Assembly: GCF_041449215.1 (NCBI RefSeq)
Contig: NZ_JBGNFV010000001.1
Span: 310,001-374,000, forward strand
Length of the DNA: 64,000 nucleotides
Reading direction: 5' to 3'
Origin: Roseivirga sp. BDSF3-8
GTDB lineage: Bacteria; Bacteroidota; Bacteroidia; Cytophagales; Cyclobacteriaceae
Shown here: positions 45,011 through 54,622 of the stretch, one piece after another
Layout: each line of letters starts with the position of its first letter
Numbering within the stretch: position 1 is the stretch's first letter
Position numbers and translations under genes: made by a program
The notes under the pieces: model-generated
What the model saw: only the letters and a program-made list of their open reading frames with translations
Told to the model about the DNA's origin: nothing
The model's database searches: none

Positions 45011-45427
45011 TTACCTGCGAATCCTGAACTCAAAATCACAGTTTTTGCACTTATATACCGTGCGGACATAAATAGGAAAAACAGCCAGCAAGAAAGCCGA
45101 CACAGAGGATAGAACACCTTTTATTCCTTTGTTTGAAATAAAGTGCCCATATAACTTCTTACTACCGCAATTGGGGCAGGTAACATCTTCTTCCTGATCG
45201 TTTTTATAGGGTAGGCCTTCCATATCTTCCAGCAATTGCTGTGCCCTGGCCTGGTCCTCTTCCAGCACTTTGACTTTGATACCTCCCACTGTCACATTAT
45301 ACAGTGGGTTCATAGTTACCATATTTTCATCAAAAATAAAGCAGGGTATATCTTCACTTTCAAGTTTTGTCTTCAGTAAGTGAGCTTCCACATGGTTAGG
45401 AAAGGATCTGAGAGTTACTAGTGACAT
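45011..45427 (-). CDS. DUF2007-type protein with zinc ribbon
   Basis: 138 aa. The N-terminal DUF2007 (GlnB-like) unit reads LRSFPNHVEAHLLKTKLESEDIPCFIFDEN and VGGIKVKVLEED; the C-terminal part has CPNCGS and CKNC zinc-ribbon pairs around a hydrophobic segment (VSAFLLAVFPIYV). DUF2007 proteins are annotated as putative signal-transducing proteins; no function is proven. Confidence 0.8.
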   Translation of the reverse strand: MSLVTLRSFPNHVEAHLLKTKLESEDIPCFIFDENMVTMNPLYNVTVGGIKVKVLEEDQARAQQLLEDMEGLPYKNDQEEDVTCPNCGSKKLYGHFISNKGIKGVLSSVSAFLLAVFPIYVRTVYKCKNCDFEFRIRR

Positions 45428-45532
45428 AGATTATTCAGGTTCATTAGTCTATTATTATAATACATTCACCCCGACGCTACAGGTATAGCATCCACAATTA
45501 TACAGTGGGGCACAAGCCAGTTGAGGACTTTA

Positions 45533-46765
45533 TTAATTTTGAGGTAGTTGGTACCAGGGCATGCCCAGTAGTCCTACACCCTTTTCTACGTGTACCGAAT
45601 CACCCACTTCTGTGGCCTGATAGAGACTGCTGCCTACATTCACCTCCTCAGGGCTGGTTAACGGACCCCATGGCTCCAGAGTAAGGTGATAAGAGGTATA
45701 TTTTCCCTTTCCAATACGCTTGTCAATAACCACCGGCGCATATTTTTCCAGCTGGCTGTGGTCATAATAGCAGTTAACAAATAAACTGGCAGCAAGCATA
45801 TAAGCGGCACTAAACAGAGCCATCACAGATAGCAACATATAGTCTGTGGCTGTCTTTTTACTGAATTCATCCGTGCCGGTCATTAGTAAAATGGCGACCA
45901 TGAAGCCCCACAGCCCTGCGATGTACCACCCCTCCTTGAACTGAATTACGTTGTAGTCCCACACTACCCGAAGGCCTATCACGGGTACCGGTATAAAGTA
46001 AGCATATAAAATGGAAGGGTACCTGCTTTTCTCATAGCTGTTCATCCTTATCAGGCCTTTGTACCGGATCACTGTAAGTAAACAAATTAGTGGCAGGAGC
46101 ACGAGCGCCCACATAATTACCTCGTAGTATTGCCTAATAAAAAGCCCTGCCGCCCCTACGGCAATCCCTGATCCATTTAACAGGTAAGATGTTATTTTTG
46201 CCCGCCTTAGTAATGCTTCACGACTCTTCTCATCCAGCCCCCGACCTGAGCTATCCAGAGTGGTCTCTAGCTGATTATCGGGTTCCAAAACATCCAGATC
46301 GGGAAAATACCGGCTCAATAAAGCTTCGAAAAAGTCAGAGTACTGGTAGTACTTGTGCACTTTTACTCTTTTTAAGTCCGCATTTCGGGGTTCCAGATAA
46401 AGGTACATATCAGTTCTCCTGTAGCCACGAATCTCATCAAACCTTAAAGTCCGGTTCGTAAATGTGGATGTATGTCGGATAACCCCGTTTTTTATCACTA
46501 CCCTTTCGTAGAGGGCATCTCTAAGGCCCACTATGGTCAGCACCAGGCCAGCCAGGAAAAGTACGCTGAAAATAGTTAAACCCAAGGTACCCAGGCCATC
46601 AGGGCCGTTACCAACGACAAGGGGGAAGGTGGCAGCTCCGGCCGGCAGTAGGGGAAGAACTATAAATGATAGGATTCGTACCCCTTTATCCATCCGCATA
46701 TCCAAAGATACAGTGGCGAGAGAGGGTAGCTCCTCAGACCCCTTCTCTGCCGATCGGACTCCCAT
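45533..46765 (-). CDS. Multi-pass membrane protein of unknown function
   Basis: 410 aa from ATG 46765; an upstream start at 46849 would overlap the preceding gene by 70 bases. Nine or so hydrophobic segments are split by a PH-like soluble loop (ERVVIKNGVIRHTSTFTNRTLRFDEIRGYRRTDMYLYLEPRN). The C-terminal soluble part includes GKYTSYHLTLEPWGP. I recognise no family. It follows the sterol-desaturase gene by 14 bases in the same direction and is probably co-transcribed. Confidence 0.65.
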   Translation of the reverse strand: MGVRSAEKGSEELPSLATVSLDMRMDKGVRILSFIVLPLLPAGAATFPLVVGNGPDGLGTLGLTIFSVLFLAGLVLTIVGLRDALYERVVIKNGVIRHTSTFTNRTLRFDEIRGYRRTDMYLYLEPRNADLKRVKVHKYYQYSDFFEALLSRYFPDLDVLEPDNQLETTLDSSGRGLDEKSREALLRRAKITSYLLNGSGIAVGAAGLFIRQYYEVIMWALVLLPLICLLTVIRYKGLIRMNSYEKSRYPSILYAYFIPVPVIGLRVVWDYNVIQFKEGWYIAGLWGFMVAILLMTGTDEFSKKTATDYMLLSVMALFSAAYMLAASLFVNCYYDHSQLEKYAPVVIDKRIGKGKYTSYHLTLEPWGPLTSPEEVNVGSSLYQATEVGDSVHVEKGVGLLGMPWYQLPQN

Positions 46766-46779
46766 TTGTTCAACTTTAT

Positions 46780-47637
46780 TCAATACCCTATTACTTTCTT
46801 CTCTTCTTTGAGTGGCCTTTTCGACCTTAACCTTGTCAGCCGCTCCCACGCCTTCTTTGACACGACAGGCTTTACTAATTGTCCGGCGTAGGTGGCCGGT
46901 GCCTCTTCTGTTAGACCAAAGGCTTCAGGTTCATGATCGGGACATACGTAGGTGCCAAACAGCACGTCCATCAAAGGGGAAATATTAGCATAATTGCCGG
47001 TATCCCTTTCTTTATTATGATGCCAGTGATGGAGCTCAGGTGCTCCGATTAATACCCTCAGGGGGCCTAGAGGTAAACGGACATTACTATGAATGTATAT
47101 TGCCCATATGCCTCTGAAAGCGATCACCCCGGCAATGCTCTCCAGGGGAAAGCCCATGATAAAGGCAGGCAGGTTTATGAGGCCAATAGTATACAGGCTA
47201 TCAAGTGGGTGCTCCCGGTGGGAGGCAAGCCAGTCCAGGTGCTCTGCACTGTGATGAACTTTATGAAAGCGCCAGAGAAAATCTATGCGGTGCTGTAACC
47301 GGTGTCCCCAGTAGATGAGGAGATCACTAAAGAAAAACATTTCCAATACCTGTAGCCAAAAGGGCTGCGAACGGATAGCAGACTGCCAGGCAGATGGAAT
47401 GAGGCCTGTAAGAGGTTGGGATAAATAATCTAAAACCCAGATAACAAGACTACTCCAGATCAGGTACTGACCTACCATAAAGCTTAGGTCTATTAACCAA
47501 TGGCGGCGGAAGATCTTCTGGCCTGCTTTTGCCGGAAAAGCCTTTTCCATTGGTATGAAAAGAAGCCCCAGAAAAAGAATACTGATCAGGAGGCCTTCAA
47601 AACCCGCCAGTATGGTACTACTTATAAGGCTAATCAT
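46780..47637 (-). CDS. Sterol desaturase/fatty acid hydroxylase family protein
   Basis: A 285-aa membrane di-iron enzyme. The histidine motifs HRLQH, HKVHHSAEH and ELHHWHHNKE supply the metal ligands, with several transmembrane helices between. It hydroxylates or desaturates a lipid; the substrate is unknown. The stop of the preceding gene overlaps its start by 8 bases (47630-47637), forming an operon with the 104-aa and 410-aa proteins. Confidence 0.88.
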   Translation of the reverse strand: MISLISSTILAGFEGLLISILFLGLLFIPMEKAFPAKAGQKIFRRHWLIDLSFMVGQYLIWSSLVIWVLDYLSQPLTGLIPSAWQSAIRSQPFWLQVLEMFFFSDLLIYWGHRLQHRIDFLWRFHKVHHSAEHLDWLASHREHPLDSLYTIGLINLPAFIMGFPLESIAGVIAFRGIWAIYIHSNVRLPLGPLRVLIGAPELHHWHHNKERDTGNYANISPLMDVLFGTYVCPDHEPEAFGLTEEAPATYAGQLVKPVVSKKAWERLTRLRSKRPLKEEKKVIGY

Positions 47638-47944
47638 TATCCTTAAGCGAATCAGGGATGGCTAGATACAGAGAGTCTAACAGGAAGTTTCTTTCCTGGT
47701 CAGGCTTTATGATCAGTACCTTGGTACTTCCCAAAGCCTTCATCATTTTATTATCAAACTCCTCCTTTATAGAATCGGCTCTTTCTCCTGTCCACTCAAA
47801 TCCGGCAGGAGTCGTGCCCCCATTCGGGTTACCAAGGAGTATGATTTTTCTACCCGTTATATAGCCTGCATTATAGGCCACAAACCCACCTATAAGACAT
47901 ATAAAAAGGGTTAACGCCAAGGGCTTAAGCAAGGTCTTTTGCAT
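47630..47944 (-). CDS. Small membrane-anchored protein
   Basis: 104 aa with one N-terminal signal-anchor (LALTLFICLIGGFVAYNAGYI) and a soluble C-terminal part ending KDND. No family recognised. First gene of the three-gene unit with the sterol-desaturase-like enzyme. Confidence 0.65.
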   Translation of the reverse strand: MQKTLLKPLALTLFICLIGGFVAYNAGYITGRKIILLGNPNGGTTPAGFEWTGERADSIKEEFDNKMMKALGSTKVLIIKPDQERNFLLDSLYLAIPDSLKDND

Positions 47945-48066
47945 ATCATATAGTTTCAGGCAAGATACCCCATTATCTCATATCAAGGAACAGGCTAAAT
48001 ATATAAAAGGGTAAATGTTAAGAGGGTGCCTCGGGCTATATACCAAAGGATATAGCCTGAAACAAT

Positions 48067-48090
48067 AAAAGCCGCCTACCGGCAGCTTTT
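48067..48090 (-). terminator. Terminator of the branched-chain dehydrogenase gene
   Basis: AAAAGC-C-GCC-TACC-GGC-A-GCTTTT, a hairpin with one internal mismatch and T-rich flanks, lies 20 bases past the stop codon at 48110. Confidence 0.65.
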
Positions 48091-48109
48091 TATTTAATAT
48101 CAAATTAAA

Positions 48110-50194
48110 TCAATAATTCAGTAGCTCATCCAGCTTATCCCCTACCTTATCGGCATTGGGCAACATTTCCTTTTCCAGGTCCATGTTGAGCGCAATAGCG
48201 GGCAGGTTAAGGGCGCCGAGAGTCATTACAGGAGCATCCAGTTCCTGGAAGCACTCCTGGGCGATACGGCCGGCAAGGCTTTCGGCAAAGCTATTCATCA
48301 GTGGCTCTTCTGTGAGCACCAAGGCTTTATTATGACGGCGTACGGCACTTACGACAGCCTCCCAATCAAGAGGATTGAGGGTACGCAGGTCGAGTATCTC
48401 AATGGAGCCGGGGAATTTTTTTGACGCTTCCAGAGTCCAGTATACTCCCATTCCGTAGGTGATAACCACGGCAGAGTAGCCTTCTTCCACCATATCGGTA
48501 TCGGCTTCCTGCACGGTGCGGGCTTTACCTAGAGGCACTACGTAATCTTCAGAAGGCTCTTTGGATTTAGCCTTTTCTGTCCCGGGCACCTTACTCCAGT
48601 ACAGGCCTTTGTGCTCCAACATCACCACAGGGTTAGGGTCATGCCATGCGGCCTTCATTAGCCCCTTCATATCAGCGGCGGTAGAAGGATACACCACTTT
48701 TATACCCCGGATATTGCATAGTGTACTTTCTACGCTTCCTGAGTGGTAAGGTCCGCCACCTCCATAAGCACCGATAGGCACTCTGATAACAGAACGGACA
48801 GGAAACTGTCCCATACTCAGGTAGCAGCTCTTACTAAGCTCTTCTACCAATTGGTTTATACCGGGCCAGATGTAATCGGCAAACTGGATCTCTACCACGG
48901 GGGCAAGCCCTACGGCAGACATGCCTGCCGTGCTACCCACGATGTAGGCCTCTTGTATGGGGGTGTTAAATACCCGGTCTTCGCCATACTTCTTACCCAA
49001 AGTAGCCGCCTCACGAAATACGCCGCCGAGGCGTGCCCCTACGTCCTGCCCATATAGCAGGGCCTCAGGGTTGTTTTTCATGATTTCGTTCATGGCAAAC
49101 AGCGCAGCATCTACCATCACGATCTTCTCAGCTCCTTCCGGCTCGCGCTCGCCTGTCTCTTCTGTAATGGGTGTGGGGGCAAACTCGTGATCCGATACGG
49201 TAGCCGGATCAGGGTCTGGAGAATTCACGGCTTTTTCCCACGCTTCTTCAGCTACTTTGCGGCCCTGTGTTTCCAGCTCTTCCACTTCGTCCTGAGGCAT
49301 GCCACCCTCCAGCAGGTAGTGACGCAGGCGTGGAGTGGGGTCGTCTTCGTGGTGCAGGTTCAGGTTTTGTTCGTCGCGGTAAAATTCTTTCCTCACCCCA
49401 CTGGTATGATGCCCGAGCAAGGGGCATTTAGCATGAACCAATATGGGTTTGCGGTTTTTCCGCACATAGTTGACGGCTTTCTCCATGCCGTTGTAGCTAT
49501 CGGCAAAGTCGGCCCCGTTTACCCTCATACGTTTGAGGCCCTTAAATCCGGCCGCAAACTCATAGGCATCCATGGCCCTCATTTCCTCACCGGTGGCCGA
49601 TATCCCCCAGTCGTTATCCTGGATCAGGTAAATAATTGGCAGGTCTTTCAGTATAGCCATCTGAAATGCCTCAGACACTTCACCCTCTGTCACTGAGCCA
49701 TCGCCCAGAGAGCAGAGTACTACGGGCTTATTATCATCGCCTAAGCCCTGGCTTTCCTTATACTTTATTCCGTGGGCCATGCCTGTAGCTGGTATGGCCT
49801 GCATGCCTGTGGCACTACTCTGGTGAGGAATGGTGGGCATACCCTCACGCTTAAGGCTGGGGTGATTGTAATAGGTACGCCCTCCGCTAAAGGGGTCATC
49901 GCGCTTGGCCATGAGTTGTAGCATCAGCTCATAGGGTTCCATGCCTATACCCAGCAGAATGGACTCATCCCTGTAGTAGGGTGCGGCATAGTCCCAGGGC
50001 TTCAGGTGAAAAGCAGCCGCTAACTGTATGGCTTCATGGCCCCTGGAAGTAGAGTGCACATACTTACTGGCCAGTTTTTTATTTTCATCGTAAATTTCCG
50101 CCATGCGGCCGGCTGTGCACATGAGCCGGTAGGCTTTTTTTAATACATCGGTGCTGATCTCAAACTCAACGTCGTGGGTCACAGATGAACTCAT
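48110..50194 (-). CDS. Fused E1 alpha-beta 2-oxoacid dehydrogenase (branched-chain type)
   Basis: 694 aa. The E1-alpha half (residues 1-330) carries the thiamin-diphosphate motif GDGSVTEGEV (Gly164 to Glu172) with Asn194; the E1-beta half (360-694) carries EIQFADYIWPGINQLV and PIGAYGGGGPYHSGSVE. This single-chain fusion is common in Bacteroidota and decarboxylates branched-chain or related 2-oxo acids for branched fatty acid precursors. E2 and E3 are elsewhere. Monocistronic. Confidence 0.92.
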   Translation of the reverse strand: MSSSVTHDVEFEISTDVLKKAYRLMCTAGRMAEIYDENKKLASKYVHSTSRGHEAIQLAAAFHLKPWDYAAPYYRDESILLGIGMEPYELMLQLMAKRDDPFSGGRTYYNHPSLKREGMPTIPHQSSATGMQAIPATGMAHGIKYKESQGLGDDNKPVVLCSLGDGSVTEGEVSEAFQMAILKDLPIIYLIQDNDWGISATGEEMRAMDAYEFAAGFKGLKRMRVNGADFADSYNGMEKAVNYVRKNRKPILVHAKCPLLGHHTSGVRKEFYRDEQNLNLHHEDDPTPRLRHYLLEGGMPQDEVEELETQGRKVAEEAWEKAVNSPDPDPATVSDHEFAPTPITEETGEREPEGAEKIVMVDAALFAMNEIMKNNPEALLYGQDVGARLGGVFREAATLGKKYGEDRVFNTPIQEAYIVGSTAGMSAVGLAPVVEIQFADYIWPGINQLVEELSKSCYLSMGQFPVRSVIRVPIGAYGGGGPYHSGSVESTLCNIRGIKVVYPSTAADMKGLMKAAWHDPNPVVMLEHKGLYWSKVPGTEKAKSKEPSEDYVVPLGKARTVQEADTDMVEEGYSAVVITYGMGVYWTLEASKKFPGSIEILDLRTLNPLDWEAVVSAVRRHNKALVLTEEPLMNSFAESLAGRIAQECFQELDAPVMTLGALNLPAIALNMDLEKEMLPNADKVGDKLDELLNY

Positions 50195-50262
50195 TATTGG
50201 GTCGTTGTTTGGCTCAAAAATACGAACAATTTTGAAGAACTAAATCGTTTGCAAGATTACCC

Positions 50263-50270
50263 TATCTTTG
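50263..50270 (+). promoter_or_regulatory. -7 box of hemF
   Basis: TATCTTTG matches TAnnTTTG perfectly, 52 bases before the ATG at 50322. The -33 box is unclear. Confidence 0.45.
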
Positions 50271-50321
50271 TCTCGCTCTTTGCCGGGTATTATGTACGTA
50301 TAACTAAGTATAAGTAACTGT

Positions 50322-51251
50322 ATGCAGAAAGAAGAGATTGCACACTATTTCAAAAACCTTCAGGACGCTATTTGTTCTTCACTGGAAGGCCTGGACGGTA
50401 AGGCTAAGTTTCAGGAAGACAACTGGGAAAGGCCCGGGGGCGGGGGCGGCAGAAGCCGTGTGATACAGGGAGGTGACCTGATTGAGAAGGGGGGTGTGAA
50501 TTTTTCTGCCGTGCATGGCGATGCGCCTGAAAGGATGCTTTCAGCGCTAAAGCTAGGTGGCAAGCAGTTTTTTGCCACCGGGGTAAGTATTGTACTACAT
50601 CCGGCCAGCCCGATGGTGCCTATTATTCATATGAATGTACGGTACTTTGAAATGTCAGACGGTACCATGTGGTTTGGCGGGGGCATAGATCTTACGCCAC
50701 ATTATGTAGTGCCGGAAGACGCTGCTTTCTTTCATAAAACCCTGAAGGAAACGTGTGACCGGCATAATACAGATTACTATGAGCGCTTTCGCAAATGGGC
50801 CGATGACTATTTTTATATTCGCCACCGCAGTGAGACCAGAGGCATAGGTGGTATCTTCTTTGACCGCCTGGCCCCCGGACAGCCTGCCGGTAAGCCTGGC
50901 AGTAGTGAGCTACCCGGACCGGATAAGGAGGCGCTTTTTGCCTTTGTAAAGGATGTAGGAGAGACCTTTGTGCCGGTATACAGCGAAATTGCAAACCGGA
51001 GACGGGGAGATAGCTTTGGCGAAAGGGAGAAAACCTGGCAAATGCTCAGACGTGGCCGCTATGTAGAGTTTAACCTCGTGTGGGACAAAGGCACCAAATT
51101 TGGCCTGGATACGGATGGGCGTACGGAATCAATTCTGATGAGTCTGCCCCCTGTCGCTAATTGGGAATATGCACATACGGCCGAACCTGGCAGCCGGGAG
51201 GAGGCCACTTTATCTTATCTTAAAAAAGGCATAGACTGGACCAAGCAATGA
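50322..51251 (+). CDS. hemF: Oxygen-dependent coproporphyrinogen III oxidase
   Basis: 309 aa. Uses O2 to convert two propionates of coproporphyrinogen III to vinyl groups in haem synthesis. FGGGIDLTPHYVVPEDAAFFH and YVEFNLVWDKGTKFGLDTDGR are signature blocks. Overlaps the PAP2 gene start by 4 bases (51248-51251), so they are coupled. Confidence 0.95.
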   Translation: MQKEEIAHYFKNLQDAICSSLEGLDGKAKFQEDNWERPGGGGGRSRVIQGGDLIEKGGVNFSAVHGDAPERMLSALKLGGKQFFATGVSIVLHPASPMVPIIHMNVRYFEMSDGTMWFGGGIDLTPHYVVPEDAAFFHKTLKETCDRHNTDYYERFRKWADDYFYIRHRSETRGIGGIFFDRLAPGQPAGKPGSSELPGPDKEALFAFVKDVGETFVPVYSEIANRRRGDSFGEREKTWQMLRRGRYVEFNLVWDKGTKFGLDTDGRTESILMSLPPVANWEYAHTAEPGSREEATLSYLKKGIDWTKQ

Positions 51252-51820
51252 TCGAAACCCTAGCTAAACTTGACGAAGAGCTTTTTTTATTCCTAAACGG
51301 ATTACATACACCATTCTGGGATACGGTTATGTATTACGTATCGGAGCGGTATACCTGGGTGCCCTTCTATTTGTTCCTCATCTTTCTGGTATATAAGGCC
51401 AGAAAGCGGGAGTCCCTGCTAATCATCTTTTGCCTGATCATTGCAGTAAGTATTGCCGACCAGGTAACGAGCGGATTCATGAAGCCATTTTTTATGCGCT
51501 TCAGGCCCTGTCAGGATCCGACCATTAGGGACCTGGTACACATAGTAAACGACCACTGCGGAGGCAGATATGGCTTTGCTTCTTCGCATAGCTCGACCAC
51601 ATTTGCCCTGGCTGCATCTGTATTCATGTTTTTACGGCACCACTACCGGTTTATCTTCCTTATCTTTTTATGGGCAGCCACGGTAGCGTACAGCCGTGTT
51701 TACCTGGGCGTACATTACCCGGGAGACATCATTGTCGGCGGCTTTTTGGGTGTTATTATCGGAATCCTGGTATATATCGGGTATAAGGGGGCCGTTAAAA
51801 AGTTCAGGAAACAGGAATAA
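51248..51820 (+). CDS. PAP2-family phosphatase
   Basis: A 190-aa membrane phosphatase with five hydrophobic segments. The three family motifs are KPFFMRFRP, FASSHSST and SRVYLGVHYPGDI. Likely acts on undecaprenyl diphosphate or another lipid phosphate. ATG overlaps the hemF stop. Confidence 0.9.
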   Translation: MIETLAKLDEELFLFLNGLHTPFWDTVMYYVSERYTWVPFYLFLIFLVYKARKRESLLIIFCLIIAVSIADQVTSGFMKPFFMRFRPCQDPTIRDLVHIVNDHCGGRYGFASSHSSTTFALAASVFMFLRHHYRFIFLIFLWAATVAYSRVYLGVHYPGDIIVGGFLGVIIGILVYIGYKGAVKKFRKQE

Positions 51821-51828
51821 GCATCCGG

Positions 51829-52521
51829 CTACAGGAAATTCAGCCTCCGGTAGAAGGCATCCTTATAGCTTGCACCTATGGGAATTGACTTATTTCCGAT
51901 CACCACATTCAGGTCCTCAAGGGAGTTTACCTGCCGGCAGTTTACAATAAAGCTGCGATGTACCCTGGCAAAAAAGCTGGTGGGGAGCCTTTTCTCCACT
52001 CCTTTCATGGTATAGTGTACGATATAGCGCTGCTCAGCGGTGTGAAAAATTATGTAATCCGCCATAGCCTCAATATACAGCAGGTCATCGAAAGGGATAC
52101 GAACAAAGCGCGCGTCCGTTTTCACATACACATCGATCTGCTCCTCGGTTTCTTTCCTTATGGCCTCTATCTGAGTACGGGCTTTTTGTACAGCCTGCAG
52201 GAAGCGGGGATACTCGAAGGGCTTGACCAGGTAGTCGGTCACACTTCTTTCAAAAGCCTCCGCAGCATGCTCTTCAGCACCGGATATGAGGATAACTTTA
52301 TGGGGAGTTTCTAAGTGCCTGAGCAGATCCATACCGGACTTACCCGGCATTTTGACATCCAGAAAGAGAAGGTCTATATTTTTCTCATTCAGAGCCTTCT
52401 CTGCCGCTTCGGCACTTTCACATTCATCAGCCAACTCGAGGAAGCTGGTTTTCGAGATAAAGCGTTTTACTATGGCACGCGATACCTCTTCATCATCTAC
52501 TACAAGACAGTTGATTTTCAT
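51829..52521 (-). CDS. LytTR-type response regulator
   Basis: 230 aa from ATG 52521 (MKINCLVVDDEE); a longer start at 52554 adds atypical residues. Receiver domain with phosphoacceptor Asp55 (LLFLDVKMPG) and the conserved DYLVKPF lysine; C-terminal LytTR DNA-binding domain (VKTDARFVRIPFDDLLYIEAMADYI). No histidine kinase is adjacent, so it is an orphan regulator. Its sites are usually paired direct repeats. Confidence 0.92.
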   Translation of the reverse strand: MKINCLVVDDEEVSRAIVKRFISKTSFLELADECESAEAAEKALNEKNIDLLFLDVKMPGKSGMDLLRHLETPHKVILISGAEEHAAEAFERSVTDYLVKPFEYPRFLQAVQKARTQIEAIRKETEEQIDVYVKTDARFVRIPFDDLLYIEAMADYIIFHTAEQRYIVHYTMKGVEKRLPTSFFARVHRSFIVNCRQVNSLEDLNVVIGNKSIPIGASYKDAFYRRLNFL

Positions 52522-52607
52522 AGAGATACGAGTAATTGGCCTGCGCCGCACCATTCAGATACGGCTTAAGTTTGCCAAATATAAGAAAATAGGGTAATTA
52601 CCCTACT

Positions 52608-53201
52608 TCACATTCCTCTATGCTGTAACATCCTGGCGACATATTTACCAATGATATCGAATTCCAGGTTGATCCTGTCACCCTCCTTCAGTTGCTTCAG
52701 GTTGGTATGTTCATGGGTGTAGGGTATAATAGTAACCGTAAAGGTATCTTCTGTTACATTAAAGCAGGTAAGGCTGATGCCACTTATACAAATACTTCCT
52801 TTTTCTACAATCAGACTCTGAAAATCAGCAGGGTAATGAAAAGTGTAAAGCCAACTTCCTTCAAGCACCTCCACAGATTTGATGGTGCCAGTGGCGTCTA
52901 CGTGCCCCTGAACAATGTGCCCGTCATAGCGACCATTTGCAGCCATACAGCGTTCCAGGTTTACCAGGGTGCCCTCCTCCAGCTCACCAATGGCTGTCTT
53001 CTTCAGGGTCTCCTCCACCGCCGTAACCCAGTGGGTATCACCTTCTACTTTGGTAACAGTAAGGCACACCCCGTTATGAGCCACACTCTGATCTATATGC
53101 ATTTCGGATGAGATGGGGCTTTGTACCTTCAAATGTAGGTTAGTCCCTTCCTTTACCAGGCCGGTTACGGTACCTGTGGTTTCGATGATTCCTGTAAACA
53201 T
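52608..53201 (-). CDS. ribE: Riboflavin synthase alpha chain
   Basis: 197 aa with two tandem lumazine-binding domains, each starting with a MFTGIIE/HIVQGHVDATG-type block. It dismutates two 6,7-dimethyl-8-ribityllumazine molecules to riboflavin. SVAHNGVCLTV is conserved. Monocistronic. Confidence 0.93.
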   Translation of the reverse strand: MFTGIIETTGTVTGLVKEGTNLHLKVQSPISSEMHIDQSVAHNGVCLTVTKVEGDTHWVTAVEETLKKTAIGELEEGTLVNLERCMAANGRYDGHIVQGHVDATGTIKSVEVLEGSWLYTFHYPADFQSLIVEKGSICISGISLTCFNVTEDTFTVTIIPYTHEHTNLKQLKEGDRINLEFDIIGKYVARMLQHRGM

Positions 53202-53379
53202 TGTCCGCCGGGATCTTTTACTTAAATATACGCACCTGCCAATTTCAGAGGAAAAGAATAGAAAACCATTAAAATTCTATCCTTTTTTCACCTCTCTGAC
53301 CGTCAGAAGATTACACTACAATTGAAACGGCCTGGCAGGATAAAGGAAAGATTTGACCGGGAAAAGTGCTGAGGCCGTG

Positions 53380-53387
53380 TATTTTTG
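53380..53387 (+). promoter_or_regulatory. -7 box of pcm
   Basis: TATTTTTG matches TAnnTTTG and lies 18 bases before ATG 53406; TTTG at 53352-53355 may be the -33 box (24-base gap, slightly long). The location of this box favours ATG 53406 over the frame start at 53385. Confidence 0.45.
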
Positions 53388-53405
53388 CAACCTAAGCCCA
53401 CACGT

Positions 53406-54062
53406 ATGGAAATTAACGATAGTTATCGGCATAGAGGTATGCGCAAAGCGCTGGTTCGTACCCTTAAGGGAAAGGGTATCACTCAGCCCGACGTACTGAA
53501 AGCCATCGGTAAAGTGCCCCGGCATGTGTTTTTTGAAAATGCTTTTCTGGAGCATGCTTACCAGGATAAGGCTTTTCCTATTGGTGAAGGGCAAACTATA
53601 TCCCAGCCTTATACTGTAGCTTTTCAAACAGAACTACTGGACGTAAAACCACAGGACAAGGTACTGGAAATAGGCACTGGCAGCGGTTATCAATGCTGTG
53701 TACTATGCGAAATGGGCGCCAGGGTGTATACCATAGAGTATAACAAGGTACTATATGAGCGTACCAGGAAGTTTCTCCCTGAAATGGGTTACCGGGCAAC
53801 GTTTGTACATGGAGATGGCTCCAGAGGAATCCCCTCCTACGCACCATACGATAAGATCATAGTGACTGCAGGCGCACCTACGGTACCTACCGCACTACTC
53901 GATCAGCTTAAGCCAGGTGGGTGTCTGGTTATACCTGTGGGCAATGATCGCATGCAAAAAATGCTGCGCCTCACCCGCCAGGGAGAAAAACAAATTAAAA
54001 GAGAAGCCTTCGATAACTTTAGCTTTGTACCTTTGCTCGGTAAATTCGGCTGGCAGAAATAA
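53406..54062 (+). CDS. pcm: Protein-L-isoaspartate O-methyltransferase
   Basis: 218 aa from ATG 53406. Repairs isoaspartyl residues in aged proteins using S-adenosylmethionine. Blocks: VPRHVFFENAFLEHAYQDKAFPIGEGQTISQP and the SAM-binding VLEIGTGSGYQ. Length matches the family. Two other genes follow in the same direction. Confidence 0.93.
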   Translation: MEINDSYRHRGMRKALVRTLKGKGITQPDVLKAIGKVPRHVFFENAFLEHAYQDKAFPIGEGQTISQPYTVAFQTELLDVKPQDKVLEIGTGSGYQCCVLCEMGARVYTIEYNKVLYERTRKFLPEMGYRATFVHGDGSRGIPSYAPYDKIIVTAGAPTVPTALLDQLKPGGCLVIPVGNDRMQKMLRLTRQGEKQIKREAFDNFSFVPLLGKFGWQK

Positions 54063-54089
54063 ACAGGTAAAACGAACGAACAGGCTAAT

Positions 54090-54611
54090 ATGGCAAAATT
54101 AAAAAAGCACCCCAAAGAGAGCGCGGTTACTATGACGGAAATGGTGATGCCCAATGACACCAATACACTGAATAACCTGATGGGGGGTAAGCTGATGCAC
54201 TGGATGGACATCGTGTCGGCAATAGCCGCCCAGAAGCATAGCAACCGTATTGTGGTAACGGCCAGTTGTGATAACATCTCCTTTCGCAAACCTATCGCTC
54301 TGGGCAATGTGGTTACACTCAGTGCAAGGGTAACGCGTTCATTCAGTTCATCTATAGAAGTGCACATCTCTGTACAGGCTGAGGATATTCCCAGTGGCAA
54401 GAAATTCGAAAGCAACAGTGCATTCTTTACTTTTGTAGCGGTAGATCAAAGTGGTCGTCCGATAGATGTACCTGAAATAGAACCTGAAACAAACGAGGAA
54501 AAAGAGTTATATGACGGGGCCCTCCGTCGTCGCCAGCTTCGCCTTGTACTGGCAAAAAGAATGAAACCTGAAGACGCTACTGAATTAAAGAGTATCTTCA
54601 ATATCAAATAA
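54090..54611 (+). CDS. Acyl-CoA thioesterase (hotdog fold)
   Basis: 173 aa, YciA-like. MVMPNDTNTLNNLMGGKLMHWMD contains the catalytic Asn/Asp context of the family; KPIALGNVVTLSARVTR is the second strand block. Hydrolyses acyl-CoA thioesters. 27 bases after pcm and 11 before the next gene. Confidence 0.88.
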   Translation: MAKLKKHPKESAVTMTEMVMPNDTNTLNNLMGGKLMHWMDIVSAIAAQKHSNRIVVTASCDNISFRKPIALGNVVTLSARVTRSFSSSIEVHISVQAEDIPSGKKFESNSAFFTFVAVDQSGRPIDVPEIEPETNEEKELYDGALRRRQLRLVLAKRMKPEDATELKSIFNIK

Positions 54612-54622
54612 TTCTATAGCAG